A DNA stretch of 64,000 bases from Bolinopsis microptera (taxonomy: Eukaryota > Ctenophora > Tentaculata > Lobata > Bolinopsidae): the NCBI RefSeq assembly GCF_026151205.1, contig NC_087081.1, positions 6,381,246 to 6,445,245 of the forward strand, in the 5' to 3' direction. Under the pieces are notes generated by a model. It was not told where the DNA came from, did no database searches, and worked only from the letters and a program-made list of their open reading frames with translations. Of this stretch, positions 1-12,114 are shown piece after piece; the first letter of the stretch is position 1; each line of letters starts with the position of its first letter. Both the position numbers and the translations under genes were made by a program.

Positions 1-99
1 ATAACATATAGCCTATAGGTCGCATATTAACCTTGTGTTCTGTATATTGTATGAATATGATATCTCCCAATCAAACCTGTCAATATGCAATTCTCCTAG

Positions 100-3000
100 G
101 CCAGCGGGATAACGGCCTCCTACTTTTAAGACTTGTATCAGAGATCACAGAACCGAAATTGGTAAACCAGGATTCGACTCATGTCAATTTTACGGTGTAC
201 GTCAGAGATACTCCCGGCAGGGGTAAATACGGAAATGTTAGTTACACCTGGCAAATCGAGGAAAACAACCAAGACGGTGAGTACCAATTTACAAGGCACT
301 TCTAGTGAAATGCAAACAATTTAAGAATACTATTATAATATACTGTTGAGAGTAAAATACAAATAATTTGAAGCAAGTTACGACAGCTGTCATGTATCAT
401 GAAACATAATACATACATTGTTATATCCATATCCATATTAATTATAATTGTTATGAAACTATGGTTTTTCTCTTTTCAGTGGATCTTAACGTCGACGATT
501 ATCCCAATCTCCAGCTTTCCAACCATGGCCGAACTCTGACTGTTACCGATATCGTTGAGCATCGAGAACACAAGTTCCAATGCAAGGTTTTACTTCTCGA
601 TCTTTCCGTATTCAATATCTTGATGCATTTAAAAATAAAAGTAAAATAAATAATATATATTTGTTGTATTTATAATTTTAAATTTTTGCCTAGGTTTTAA
701 TTCGGTTTAAGTTTTTCAATCTAGCTGAAACAATTTAAAGCTCTACAAAAATGTTACTCGGAATGTTTCCCCAGCTTTGTTGCAGGATCATTTCATAATC
801 CTGATTTAACCTATTAAATTTATTTATTTATTTATTTATTATTATTATTATTACTAATTAATTAATTAATTAGCCTGAACGTACTCTAGATCAGAAGAAC
901 GACTGACGGATCAACGCAAGATGTAACAAGCCGTCAATTTGGAGTAGGAGAGACTACACTCGTCATAGCACCTAGGGTACATAATAAAATGAAATTTTTT
1001 TTTTTTCAAGATGTAGGGACATTATGTAGCGGTAAAATGCTATTTAATTTATTATATAGCTAATCATTTATAAATTTCCACCCCTATGAGATTTCAACTC
1101 ACTTTATTATCAAATCCTCCTAATTGTGACCAATATAAACTAAAACTGTCACTTGTAGACGCTATCTGTACCGTTGACATCGCGGAAGTGTGTGAACCAT
1201 GGAGATGATTTAAAATCAGCACCCAACAAAGCCTACATGATGTCTACCACAGCGTTAGCAGGAGATAAGCCACAACAGGTGCGTTGTTATGGAAACAAAC
1301 AAACAAACAAACAAACAAACAAACAAACAAACAAACAAACAAACAAACAAACAAACAAACAAACAAACAAACAAACAAACAAACAAACAAACAAACAAAC
1401 AAACAAACAAACAAACTACATGATGTCTACCACAGCGTTAGCAGGAGATAAGTCACAACAGGTGCGTTGTTATGGAATGCAATTATTATGTAGACTTAGG
1501 ACACATTATCATTTTGTGTGATAATGATAGCGCAGAAACTAAAATTGTTCCTCCGTGATACCTTTGGTAAGCTCACACTGAAGCCGTCAAACATCATGTT
1601 GATATATAAGATCATATTGTGTAATGAAAGAATTAAAGGTTGACCCAGGCCTGACTTACACAATTTCAGATTCTGTTGAAAGCAGACAACTGGAAATTCT
1701 ACCTTAACGATTACAGAATCCAATTCATTTCTGACACTGATCAGAATTTTGACTATGAAGATAGGGCAGGTATAGATCAAAATCAATATGAAAGGAAACT
1801 TTCGCCGGCGAATCATAAAACAAGGTAATTTTTATATTACTTTTGGGGGCAGGTGAATACGAATAGGTTGCCAATCTCAATTAAGCTAGCAGTGGGTTAT
1901 ATTCAATTTTGAGTTAAGCCTGGATCCAGACAAAATATTTTAGCGTAGTCACTAAGGTATCATAATATTATAGTCTCATATCTATAATATAATCTATAAG
2001 TACAATACTTATTTTATGTATTATGTATAATATAAATTATGTATAATATAATCCAGGTGTGTTTACTGGCAATACATGAGGTCGTACGGACGGCAGTATC
2101 AGTTATTTGAAGTCATGAAAACGGAGAGATTCGAGAATGCTGGTAAGCCATCCTTGATTAAACTTTGTTAATGATATTTAGTTCTTAAAACAGCTTGGGA
2201 GTTTTCAGTCGTATCATGATATCTTGGCATGTTGTTTTTTACAATCATTTTAAAGTTAGGTCTATTCAGCTCGCTTATATTTTTTGTATTCTTTCTTACC
2301 GCGCACAACAAACAAACAAACAAACAAACAAACAAACAAACAAACAAACAAACAAACAAACAAACAAACAAACAAACAAACAAACAAACAAACAAACAAA
2401 CAAACAAACAAACAAACAAACAAACAAACAAACAAACAAACAAACAAACAAACAAACAAACAAACAAACAAACAAACAAACAAACAAACAAACAAACAAA
2501 CAAACAAACAAACAAACAAACAAACAAACAAACAAACAAACAAACAAACAAACAAACAAACAAACAAACAAACAAACAAACAAACAAACAAACAAACAAA
2601 CAAACAAACAAACAAACAAACAAACAAACAAACAAACAAACAAACAAACAAACAAACAAACAAACAAACAAACAAACAAACAAACAAACAAACAAACAAA
2701 CAAACAAACAAACAAACAAACAAACAAACAAACAAACAAACAAACAAACAAACAAACAAACAAACAAACAAACAAACATCTTAACGAACATCTTCGAATC
2801 AGGTTTAAAAAGCATCGATTTCCAGTCCACAGTTTGCACCAATACAAACATTGTAAGGGACGCTCATAAGGTAAGTTTGACATTCAAAGAAGGAACATCA
2901 ACAGCTCAGTGTCTTAAAGCAGAACTGGTTGATTCTAATAATAAAACCTTGGTTACGAAAAGACTTCGTACGACCGCCGATTCGTGTAAGTGTTAATATT

Positions 3001-4152
3001 CCTTTTCTGTTTACTTTTCATTTTATTATTCAAGATGCATTTTTTCATTATTATAAATATTTATATGTTATATACTGTCTGTTTGACAGTAGATTTGGTT
3101 ACTGTTCGCTATCTGGAAACAATCATTATTCCCTTTAGGTGCTATATGGACAACACAAACTTACGAATTTACGGATGTCCCTGAACAGAAAGGTCTGAAA
3201 ATAAAGATTTCCTCAGAGTCCTGCGGAGGTAACTCGTTTGCAAGTGGTAGCTGCATCATAGATGTTGATCCCGATCTCAGTAAGTAGCTTTCCAATTGCA
3301 TGATCATGAATTGGTCTCACCATTGATTTTATAGTCCCTAAACTTATAGTTATATCTGTTTACACTTTGTTAAAATATCTTTGGGGAGGTTGGTTTTGCA
3401 TTTGGACTCTCGCCGTTATTTTGAGTTGGGATAGGGACAGTGGTATAAGCTATAGAAGTTGGGCTCTTGTTGCATAAGTTTAACAGCAGTTTAGCGCATA
3501 CATACTACTATAGTGCCAAATAAATGCCACAAATGTCTCACCTTAATTCGGCAGTGCCAAATATCATGATAGTTTCTTAACGGGTAATACTCGTAAAATA
3601 TCTGTTCCATCGACGAGTCCAACTCGGCGCGCGTCCTGGTAGGTTGTAAATCCTACAAGATAGTTTCGCAAGTGACACACAACAATGCTGTAAGTGTTTT
3701 ACTTAAGTGCCGAAAATGCCGCAAGTACGTAATAAAGTCGGCTCATCCAAATTCCAAAACTACTCAGTACTCATTGACTTGTGACTAGACTTTGGAATTT
3801 GAAGACCCTAAATCATATAATTGTATTGTCTCACGCGTCCTGCGAGGCAATAATTTTAACACATAATAATTGTAATACATTAAATAGCAATACCGTAACA
3901 AAACTATTACTATTAGGCTGTTATACAGACTACCAGCAGATTGTTGGTATGCTTCCAGACTCCCAGAAATTAGCACAGAGACAGTTCAGGAGTGATGAGA
4001 GTTGTCAGGAATGGTGTGATGCCAATCCCCGCTGTGAAGGAGTAGCCGTGAGTCCCGAGTATTGGACTTACCGAGAATGCTTTCTGGTCATGGGCACTAC
4101 GCACATAACAGCAAAACGGGGCTGGGCAGCGGCGACTAAAACTAAATGTTAA
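100..4152 (+). CDS. Secreted/surface protein, Ig-like segment plus C-terminal PAN/apple-like domain (5' partial)
   Basis: Eight exons join with consistent phase: 100-276, 480-586, 1159-1278, 1670-1824, 2057-2142, 2803-2985, 3139-3279, 3917-4152 (stop TAA 4150-4152), giving about 400 residues. The true start lies upstream of the window. Exons 1-2 contain an Ig-like pattern (SYTWQIEE ... HKFQC) with N-glycosylation sites (NFT, NVS). The middle exons encode a cysteine-poor extracellular-looking stretch that I cannot assign. The last exon has six cysteines (SCYTDY, SCQEWC, RCEG, ECFL, final TKC), resembling PAN/apple or WSC-like modules; this is family inference only. There is no C-terminal membrane helix, so secretion is likely if a signal peptide lies upstream. 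The intron before exon 6 contains a 470-bp AAAC array. Exon 3 has a duplicated splice donor, described separately. Confidence 0.72.
1234..1477 (+). repeat. 61-bp direct duplication of an exon end and its donor, flanking an AAAC array
   Basis: Copy 1 (1234-1294) and copy 2 (1417-1477) differ at one base. Each contains the last codons of exon 3 (YMMSTTALAGDK) and the donor CAG|GTGCGT. Between them is a pure AAAC array (about 1293-1415). The copies are 183 nt apart, a multiple of three, and the interval is open in the exon frame, reading NKQT repeats. Either donor therefore preserves the reading frame. Confidence 0.9.
2308..2777. repeat. (AAAC)n microsatellite, about 117 copies
   Basis: This is an uninterrupted tetranucleotide array of about 470 bp in the intron between exons 2057-2142 and 2803-2985 of the Ig/PAN gene. 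The long open frames on both strands (NKQT on +, CLFV on -) are artefacts of a stop-free 4-bp repeat. Confidence 0.97.
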
Positions 4153-6443
4153 GGTTAAACTTCCACTTAATTTTTACTTAGACTTTTATTCTTACGTTTG
4201 TCGATCCCTGATCCTAACAGATAATGGACTGTATAAATGAGATAATATAACTTTAAGCTAACAAGATAACTATGAACTAAGAATTTCTATTTCAGGTGAT
4301 AACCGGAATTGAAAATGATGTAGGTGCATGTTCATCGTAGTCGATCATTGTTCAGTCGTACAACCGTCAAAAAATATGGGGAAAATGAAGAAAACTGTTC
4401 AAATTTTATATTTATGATTTTAAAACTTACTTTTAAGTTTTTAAATTGCATGACAAAAATTGGCATCTGATTTAACACTTTTGTGGCGGCATTGTAGTGA
4501 CATTATTGTAGTGACATTATTGCATATTGGCTTATGTCTTTTTGCTATCTTAAGTTATGTCTTATAGTTATTGCTTATCGTATTTTTCTTATAGCTAAAA
4601 TATTTACTCACTCATCATTTATCGTTTTTAATTCTGTGAGTCTACTGTTAATTATTGGAAAGATAAAATGCTGACATTATGCAACAGACAGTTAGTTAGT
4701 TTGCTAATTATAGGATAATATGAAATAGAAAACTTGGCAAGGATCAACAATTAATTACAAATAAGTAATGTGGGTTATTGAATCCTCGAGTCTGGTAATT
4801 GTCCCGAAATACTAGGTATCAACTCGAAAGCAACCCAAAAAGATTTTACAGCAATTCATGGATATAATCAGATACTCCGTAAGCATGACACATTCCTGCG
4901 GCGAACTTTAATACAGCACCACAGACACCCCCATGCAATCTCATGCATTGGTTTGAGGGATACTGGGAGGTAGTAGTAATACGGTGAACTAACAAATACT
5001 GATACTCCGTCATCGTTTAACCGTTTGTATGGCATCATTTCGCGGGTAATGCCCCCAGGCCCCCTATTGAAGACGGTTAGCATACCTTTCCGGCGTGTTT
5101 TCCCGTGCCCAAATGTGTTCTTCCTCTGTTTCCCAGGATCCTACTACGTACCTGAGATGCCATGCTGTATACTCAAAGAATGGCCAGAACAGCACATCTT
5201 CTTCAATCTTGAGTCTTCACTCCATCTCATGGTAGCGTAGTTGGTTAATCATCGGATTTGTAATCGTGAGATTGCGAGTTCGAAACCCACTGCCTGCCTA
5301 GTCGTGGGGTGAGTGTCGTCGACATTCAGCTAAAGATCCTGAGTGGTCTATGCAGCCCCCCGGTCTACTCAGCCGAATATTCGAGAAATCGTGTGTGAGG
5401 GTTAAATGAGAAGCTGTCCATTGCAGCGAAGTCTCGGGCGAAGAAAGTATGGTACACACTACCTTAACCGTCACTGGCCTAATTAAATCCTTCGGCTTCC
5501 TGTAATTGGCTAGTTACACTTGTGTAACAATGTGGCTGTTGGAATACTCCGAAGTAAAATAAGTGTGAGATAAAAAATGTAGGTCTGGTACCTTGCCTCC
5601 CAGTCGATCATGTTTCTTCCGACAGCGCTGGCGCGTATTTTGTGTGCAAATTTCTTAAAAACCTCCAAATATAAACTATTTCTTATTCCTGTCATCTTTA
5701 ACATTTAATTTTAATGTTTTGAGCTTAAAATATGTCTGCTAAACGACTTCTGATGAGTCTTAATACCTGCAAAAACAGTAAAGAGGTATACTAGTGAAGG
5801 GGGGTATAATAGTATGGATGGTATACTGGCGACGGTCGTGCTTGCCAGCACTGTGATACAAGTAAAAATGAAATGGTTCTTTAGTTTTAAACGATTTCAA
5901 ATGACATTTTCATTTCCATTATGGTAAATAAGTTTGACCAGTCACCATTCAGTTTCTGATCCAATAATGTAATCGGTGATTGTTACCCGCAATCAATCTA
6001 ACACTTAAAGATTATAATAAACGAGTTATAAAAACCAAATAAATAAAAACCCCTTAAAGCAGATATTAGATCTAAAACGGCTTTGGTTTATTGTTTTAGT
6101 TTTAGGTGTTTAGATCCTAATAGCAAATGAAGATTCAGAACAGTTACTCTATCTTTGGTGTCTTCTAATCAGTCTTATACTCTTATAGTTCAACTGTTAA
6201 TCTTTGAAGTGGTCTTCTTTGACCTGATATTGAATGTAGTGGAAAACAAAATATTACTTCAGAAGAGTCTCCTGACCTCTGTAAAGCTATAAGACCACTG
6301 AGATTAAAAACAATCTTTAACCATCGTCCCATACTGCAATTGTTCTGTGAACAATGATAACGGTAAAAAAACAGTTTCAATCATTATACTCATAAAGCAC
6401 TGTCCTTTTTTCGTATTTACACTTGCTCAATATGAATCCACAT
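4153..6443. other. Intergenic stretch, mostly featureless apart from one SINE
   Basis: This separates the 3' ends of the converging Ig/PAN gene (+) and the three-helix membrane protein gene (-). Apart from the SINE at 5222-5558, I see only AT-rich sequence with short ORFs of no recognisable content. Confidence 0.6.
5222..5558 (+). mobile_element. tRNA-derived SINE, copy A
   Basis: The head resembles a tRNA gene, with a box A-like GGTAGCGTAGTTGG and a box B-like GCGAGTTCGAAACCC. It is followed by a body of about 270 bp ending in GGAATACTCCGAAGTAA. The same head-body-tail order and near-identical length occur inverted at 57373-57709, so the unit is a dispersed element and not a tRNA gene. The body carries CCTGAGTGGTCTATGCAG and TAAATCCTTCGGCTTCCTG in both copies. 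Confidence 0.85.
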
Positions 6444-6776
6444 GACCAACACATGACCAACACATGACCCACATGTGACCAACACATGACCCACATGTGA
6501 CCAACATGTGACCAACATGAGACCCACATGTGACCCACATGTGACCAACATGAGACCAACATGAGACCCACATGTGACCAACATGAGACCCACATGTGAC
6601 CAACACATGACCAACACATGACCCACATGTGACCAACACATGACCAACATGTGACCAACATGAGACCAACATGTGACCAACATGTGACCAACATGTGACC
6701 AACATGAGACCAACATGAGACCAACATGTGACCAACATGAGACCAACATGAGACCAACATGTGACCAACATGAGAC
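6444..6776. repeat. 11-bp minisatellite (ATGTGACCAAC variants), about 30 copies
   Basis: Units alternate between ATGTGACCAAC, ATGAGACCAAC, ACATGACCAAC and ACATGACCCAC. The array abuts the last coding exon of the minus-strand membrane-protein gene, so it lies in or just past its 3' UTR. The overlapping minus-strand ORFs reading MLVSCWSHVGH are artefacts of the 11-bp period. Confidence 0.95.
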
Positions 6777-6785
6777 CCACTGCTT

Positions 6786-9361
6786 CTATCCGGGTTTATG
6801 GGATCTGGTCTTGAGCAGTGCGGTGATTCCCACTACCATGAGAAGTACAGCGGAGGTAACGATGAGGAAGCCGCTGAAACCAGGCTCCACGTTTACTGGC
6901 TGGATCTGGGTGAACTTTAAGCCTGGGGTAATAAAGGGTAATAAAGGGTAATAAAGGGTAATAAAGGGTAATACATGGTAATAAAGGGTAATTAAGGGAT
7001 TATATTAGCGGGTTTAGTTACGGTATTGGAAGTTTAAAGAAAAGATAGTATAAAGTAAGATTCTCGAGTGTAATAATCGTGAAAAATACAATTGCTAAAT
7101 TCCGTATTCATCGATAACACAATGGTTGGAAACGATTGGTTGAACATAACACCAGTGTATAATAGTGTATAGTGTATAGTGTATAGTGTATATATACACT
7201 ATAGTGTATAGTGTATAGTGTATAGTGTATAGTGTATAGTGTATAGTGTATAGTGTATAGTGTATAGTGTATAGTGTATAGTGTATAGTGTATAGTGTAT
7301 AGTGTATAGTGTATAGTATATACGGTTAGTGTTCATTGCTTGTCCGATAGTCCTGACAAAGACTCAAGTTTAACTGCGACAATATTACAGTTCGCAAACA
7401 TGCCGCTGCTTTAACGCTTACCTCCAAGCTTCTCTATGAGGTCTATGTTGATACCCATATTCTCTACAGAGGTCCTTACTGATTTCATAATCTGAGGGAG
7501 CTTTGTGTTAGTTTATAGAATATGCGTGGATAAAATATGTTATATCATAACAAAACTTATAATCCGAAGTCATGAACAAGAAAATGTTGTATCATGTGAG
7601 CTTGTGAGGATACGATGCTTACGAGTTGACGAGCATATTTTACAATTAATAACTTTTGGCTACGTACACAAAAATTGATGTCGATTTGAACTTGCCTCTA
7701 AGTTAAGATAATCTTTAGTCATTGGCCGAAGAGTCATCGATACCAAAAGTGATGACACCAGAAATGTGACTGAAAATAAAGAATTTCATGAATTTTAATT
7801 CATCTATAACTAATAAGACTTGACTATTTAATATGACTATTAACTCCGTAATTACCCAGAACAGTCGGTACTGATCACAATTTTCACCAACCTGATACAG
7901 AAGCACTGATACCAGTAATAACTTTACTAAGATGCCGTCCAGCAACCAGGACTAAGATAACAAACATCCACGTGATCAGGACGGAGCTTAGTCCCATGAA
8001 CATTAGGATCTTGCCGGTGCGGGTCGTGTCTTTCATGTGCTGTGGTTGATTCTCTGTCTCGATAACTGCAGGAAGAGTTTATAAGTGATTTTATGCTTTG
8101 TAATTGTATAACTTCGGAGTTGGAACTGGAAAAAAACAAACCCGCAGTGCTTATAAATACTTTGGATCAGTTAAAGATGATACATGCGATTATAAATGTT
8201 TGAAGCGAACTTTTATTTCATTTTTGGATAAAGGTGACCTTATGACCTAGGACAGTAAATCCATAACCCTAGAGCTCTAGAAGACACCAAGGCAATGTGT
8301 GTACAGACCTTTATGACACCTTTTAGAGAAGTCCAGTTTCATCCCTCCCTCATTTTCAGGCATCTCTCCATCACCAAATTCCATTGCTTTTGTAATTATT
8401 TCCATAAAATCTTCAGAAAAACAGAATCTGTGGGAGGAATTTCAAAATCTGCTGTGGTTTTTGCTCAAAGTTTTAAAACAGTATTTCAACTTGTGTTCCG
8501 TCAATAATCATTTGATGTGCATAACCTCAGAAAGTTTGTGTGACTAGTGGGCCCTAAAAGAGTGTGATTCTGCAATCTAATATAAAATACTGATCATACT
8601 GATCATATTATGAATTTAATTTCAGCTCATCCAGTTAAAAATTTAAAACATGCAAAAGCTAAAAAATAACCTGAAAAGACCAAAGTCGGCCATTTTGAGT
8701 ACATCAGGAACATCTCTGTCCAAAGACAAGAAAGATTTGATGGTGGCCTTGTAGGGACCGACATCTATATCTCCAGACATGTAGTTGGGCGAGAGCAGCC
8801 CGACCAGTCCTATCACAAAGCCTGGGACATTTTATAGAACGTTAAACACAAGGATATATTTTATAAACTTAGCATTGACACAGTCCAAAAACCGTTCATA
8901 ATCACTGATAAAAAACCGAGATATTGATATGATAAAATACCTGAGAGACTGATAATAAAGAGAGCCAGCCAGAGGTTTGTATCAGGAGGCGGGGGAGCCA
9001 ATAGAGTTGTGTCTATTGTTTCCTGTCTAGATAACCTGTTATAAATTATCTGATATCAAACAAACCCAAACAAACCCAAACAAACCCAAACAAACCCAAA
9101 CAAACCCAAACAAACCCAAACAAACACTAACAAACACTATAACACATAAAAAGTATAAACAAACCCAAAAACTCGGCAGTCAATTTAAGTGATATTAATT
9201 TCGAAGCTGATGTAAAATTGCATTATATTTAATAATTTTGATGATAATTCAGTTAATCAAGAACTAATTTTACAACTTAAAAGCAACTCTTACTGCATTT
9301 GAATCTTCCTGTCCATTGGTATTTCCTCATACTTATTTACTGGAGGCTTCTTCATGCCCAT
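6786..9361 (-). CDS. Three-helix membrane protein, 263 residues, function unknown
   Basis: Seven exons in transcript order: 9361-9294, 9026-8941, 8821-8671, 8427-8309, 8065-7892, 7478-7422, 6922-6786 (stop). All junctions agree in phase, giving 792 nt. For exon 6 I chose the internal acceptor at 7479, because the more upstream one at 7492 breaks the frame. The N-terminus (MGMKKPPVNKYEEIPMDRK) is hydrophilic and likely cytosolic. TM1 is about residues 41-61 (NLWLALFIISLSGFVIGLVG). A loop of about 100 residues with two cysteines (104 and 139) follows, then TM2 at about 161-183 (LITWMFVILVLVAG), a linker, and TM3 at about 234-255 (FLIVTSAVLLMVVGITALL). The tail is short and basic. I do not recognise the family. 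The second ATG, two codons in, could also start translation. Confidence 0.72.
6926..6998. repeat. 10-bp tandem repeat (GGTAATAAAG)
   Basis: About seven near-identical units lie immediately upstream (in transcript sense) of the last exon of the membrane-protein gene, within its final intron. Confidence 0.9.
7155..7320. repeat. 7-bp tandem repeat (AGTGTAT)n
   Basis: About 22 copies in the last intron of the minus-strand membrane-protein gene. Near its start the array switches orientation around GTATATATACAC, so the first units can pair with the rest. Confidence 0.95.
9058..9135. repeat. 10-bp tandem repeat (AAACAAACCC)
   Basis: About seven to eight units lie in the first intron of the minus-strand membrane-protein gene. 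Confidence 0.9.
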
Positions 9362-10236
9362 CCTTAAATTGTATTAAATGTGAAACATGCACCTAGACAA
9401 GTTACAGAGAGTATAGGGACTCCTTCACAAATAAGTACTGAAATGTAGTCATGGTTACAATCACTGGTTCTTGAGTACAAGTTATTAGATAGATAAGATA
9501 AGGTTTATAATTATAAACTTTCTAATCTTAACTATTTGGAAATATAACTTTGAGTATCACAATCGTGTCTTGTGCTATCCTCAGTGACCTTGCTATATGA
9601 CCTTATATAATGGTCATTCGTTAAAAATTCGGTCAAATTTGGGTGATCGCGTAAAGCTGAAATTTGAAAATGTCCTACCGAATACCGCCACGGTTCAAAA
9701 TGTTCATAGCATCAAAGTCTTCACAGACAATTATAGTGTGGCGATATAGGGTCAATACTAATAGAGTAATAGTGAGATTCCGCGCCAGCACCGCACTTGT
9801 ATGTTGCCATTGTGAACTATATGCAACAACAAATCGTGAACAATCGGAGTGTTTACAACAGACGAAAAATAAAAGAGGAACGATCTGCAGATGAAAACAA
9901 TAAGATCTGATATGTTAAATAGGAAGTAGAATCTACGATAAAAAGGTATGTTAAAGTGTACTTTATAAATTAAAGCTATTAAATCATTACAGGGTCATGA
10001 TATCAAGTAACAATATTGGAAATCAGAATCAGGTGACAATCAGTATAGTTCACATAAAACATCATAGAATGCAAGCCTCGACTCTAATGTGTTAAAGTAT
10101 AAGAGCCTCAAGGGAATTTGTTAACTGGTTGTATAAATCCATTAATACCAGATCCTAATAAGGTGTAACCTATTATATAATTCTTAAATGCTATAAACTT
10201 TGAAATATCTAACTTAGTCCTTACTTCTTTAGCACA
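9362..10236. other. Presumed upstream region of the membrane-protein gene, nothing recognised
   Basis: AT-rich sequence upstream of the minus-strand start codon at 9361. I see no convincing TATA box, CpG island or second gene. The short plus-strand ORF at 9664-9894 has no recognisable content. Confidence 0.4.
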
Positions 10237-10333
10237 TATGATTTTTGGGAATCGGTCACGAGGACGGAGGTCGCGAGGGCGAAAGACGCAAGGGCGAAGG
10301 ACTCAAGGGCGGAAGTTTCCTAAAAGATTGGAC

Positions 10334-10465
10334 TCGAGGGCGAAAGACGCAAGGGCGAAAGTCGATCACTTTATCATGGAAATACACACCGTCCTAAATG
10401 TTGGACTGATAATAATATCGATATATAATGTGATCGACTTTCGCCCTTGCGTCTTTCGCCCTCGA
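10334..10465. repeat. Perfect 36-bp inverted repeat with 60-bp loop
   Basis: Left arm 10334-10369 and right arm 10430-10465 are exact reverse complements, built from GGGCGAAAGACGCAAGGGCG. Further direct copies of the GGGCGAA motif lie just upstream (about 10268-10312). The structure sits between TTTCCTAAAAGATTGG and CCAACCTTGGGG, which match the two sides of a junction in the repeat at about 18.5 kb. It may therefore be an insertion in that repeat family. Confidence 0.85.
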
Positions 10466-10476
10466 TCTCCAACCTT

Positions 10477-10570
10477 GGGGGGGGGGGGGGGGTCCAACCC
10501 GATGTTTCCGATCGATTCCGATCCCGATTTTGGCCTCATCAACCCTCATATCGGAAAAATCGGGAAAATT
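10477..10570. repeat. G-homopolymer-linked dispersed repeat, copy 1
   Basis: A run of about 16 G is followed by TCCAACCCGATG and then by CGATTTTGGCCTCATCAACC. The same modules occur at 18421-18500, but there the TCCAACCCGATG block is inverted relative to the GATTTTGGCC block. The two copies are therefore rearranged versions of one family. Confidence 0.75.
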
Positions 10571-11160
10571 TAAATCTTTCCTCTGAGGTTTCTAGGCGAT
10601 ATAGGTAGCTACTTCTGTACTTAAATATGACAAGAAATCGATTGGTGGTGGTCCCAGAACCCCAAAATGGTTTCTAGTTCCAAACAGGAATCGTTTCGTC
10701 CGAAAAACGACACACTGTCGTATCAACTCTTGTTTGACAGAAACATCCACCCCGGTCCACATTTGAAAGAGGTACGGTTGGTAATAACAATCGTAACAAA
10801 TAGGGAACGCTTTAGTAACTTTTGATTTAAATTGTCTCCACAATTTGTAACAGGCTATCTGCAGAAATTGGTAGCACGGTTAATGACCATTGACCATGGT
10901 CCTTTCTCAAACTTCCAACCCTCAGTTAGATACAAAGAATAGTCTACACAATTTTAAATAACATTAAAAGAGATGAAAATCACTTTATTCATCAAAATCT
11001 TTATTTATCATGTAACAACTTTTCCATAGTACTGGAGAGTAAAATTCTGTTAAACAAAAAAATTCTCGAGCACATTTTGAGTCAGTAACAGTAACATGTC
11101 AATATGTTACAGACTCAAATGCGTTTAAAAACATTTTAGTAAGTACAATAAATTGTGTAA
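10571..11160. other. Non-coding stretch, nothing recognised
   Basis: No coding, splice-consistent or repeat structure recognised. The minus-strand ORF at 10592-10843 has no recognisable motif. Confidence 0.4.
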
Positions 11161-11167
11161 ACTGATG

Positions 11168-11861
11168 AGGAGGAGGAGGAGTACTGAAGAGTAGGACTGA
11201 GGAGAAGGAGGAGGACTAAGGAGAAGGATGAGGAGGATGAGACTCATGAGGAGGAGGAGGAGGACTGAGGAGGAAGACTAAGGAGGACGAGGACTAAGGA
11301 CGAGGACTAGGAGGATGAGGAAAAGGGTTAAGGAAGAGGAGGAGGACGACTGAGGAGGAGGACTGATTAGGAGAAGAAGGAAGAGGAGGATGAGGAGGAG
11401 GACTGAGGAGGATAAGGAGGATAAGGAGGAGAATGAAGAGGAGCATGAGGAGGACTGAGGAGGAGGAGGATAAGGAGGAGAATGTGGAGGAGGAGGAGGA
11501 TGACTCAGGAGGAGGACTCAGGAGGTGGAGGAGGATAAGGAGGAGGACTCAGGAGGAGGAGGAGGACTGATGAGGAGGAGGAGGAGGACTCAGGAGGAGG
11601 AGGAGGAGGAGGACGGGGAGGAGGAGGAGGAGGACTAAGAGGACGCGAGGACTAAGGACGAGGAGGACTGAGGAGGAGGACGAGAGCGAGGACGAGGAGG
11701 AGGACTGAGGAAGAGGACTGATAAGAAGGAGAAGGAGGAGGAGGAGGACTGAGGAGGAGGACTGAGGATGAGGATAAGGAGAAGGAGGACCGGGGGAGGA
11801 CTGATGAGGAGGAGGAGGAGCAGGACTGAGGAGGAAGACTGAGGAGGATAAGGACGAGGAC
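11168..11861. repeat. Polypurine GGA/GAGGAN tract, left part
   Basis: About 700 bp of almost pure purine on the + strand, built from AGG/GAGGA units broken by GGACTGAGG and GGACTAAGG. It resumes at 16308 in the same style, so one tract appears to have been split by the 4.4-kb insertion. Confidence 0.95.
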
Positions 11862-12114
11862 TAAGGTTTTTTTTTTACAAATGTCTCAGACCCATAGCTA
11901 GATCTGTGAATTTTAGGCAGACCCACTCGACAGCGGCCAAATTTTGCGCATTATGAGCCCCAAGCCCGATACCCACTTTGCCTCCCAATTATATTATCAT
12001 CTCGTAACTTCATAATGAAGGTTCCGTTATTCATTTAAAGATTAAGTTTTTTCGATTCTGGGCACGTAGCCCGACACGACACGTAGCCGGGGCGAAGCTC
12101 CTTTGGTTGGCTAG

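Noticed and set aside
2168-2996. Long ORFs on both strands reading NKQT and CLFV repeats
   Set aside because: They are translations of the AAAC microsatellite, which has no stop in any frame. The array is in an intron.
5224-5296. tRNA gene
   Set aside because: It has box A and box B, but the acceptor and anticodon stems do not pair well. The segment is the head of a repeated 337-bp SINE.
6377-6780. Minus-strand MLVSCWSHVGH ORFs
   Set aside because: They are products of the 11-bp minisatellite, whose length rotates through all frames.
7927-8139. 70-codon minus-strand ORF over the fifth exon of the membrane-protein gene
   Set aside because: It is the wrong frame; the alternative frame gives a hydrophobic helix and matches the phases of both neighbouring exons.
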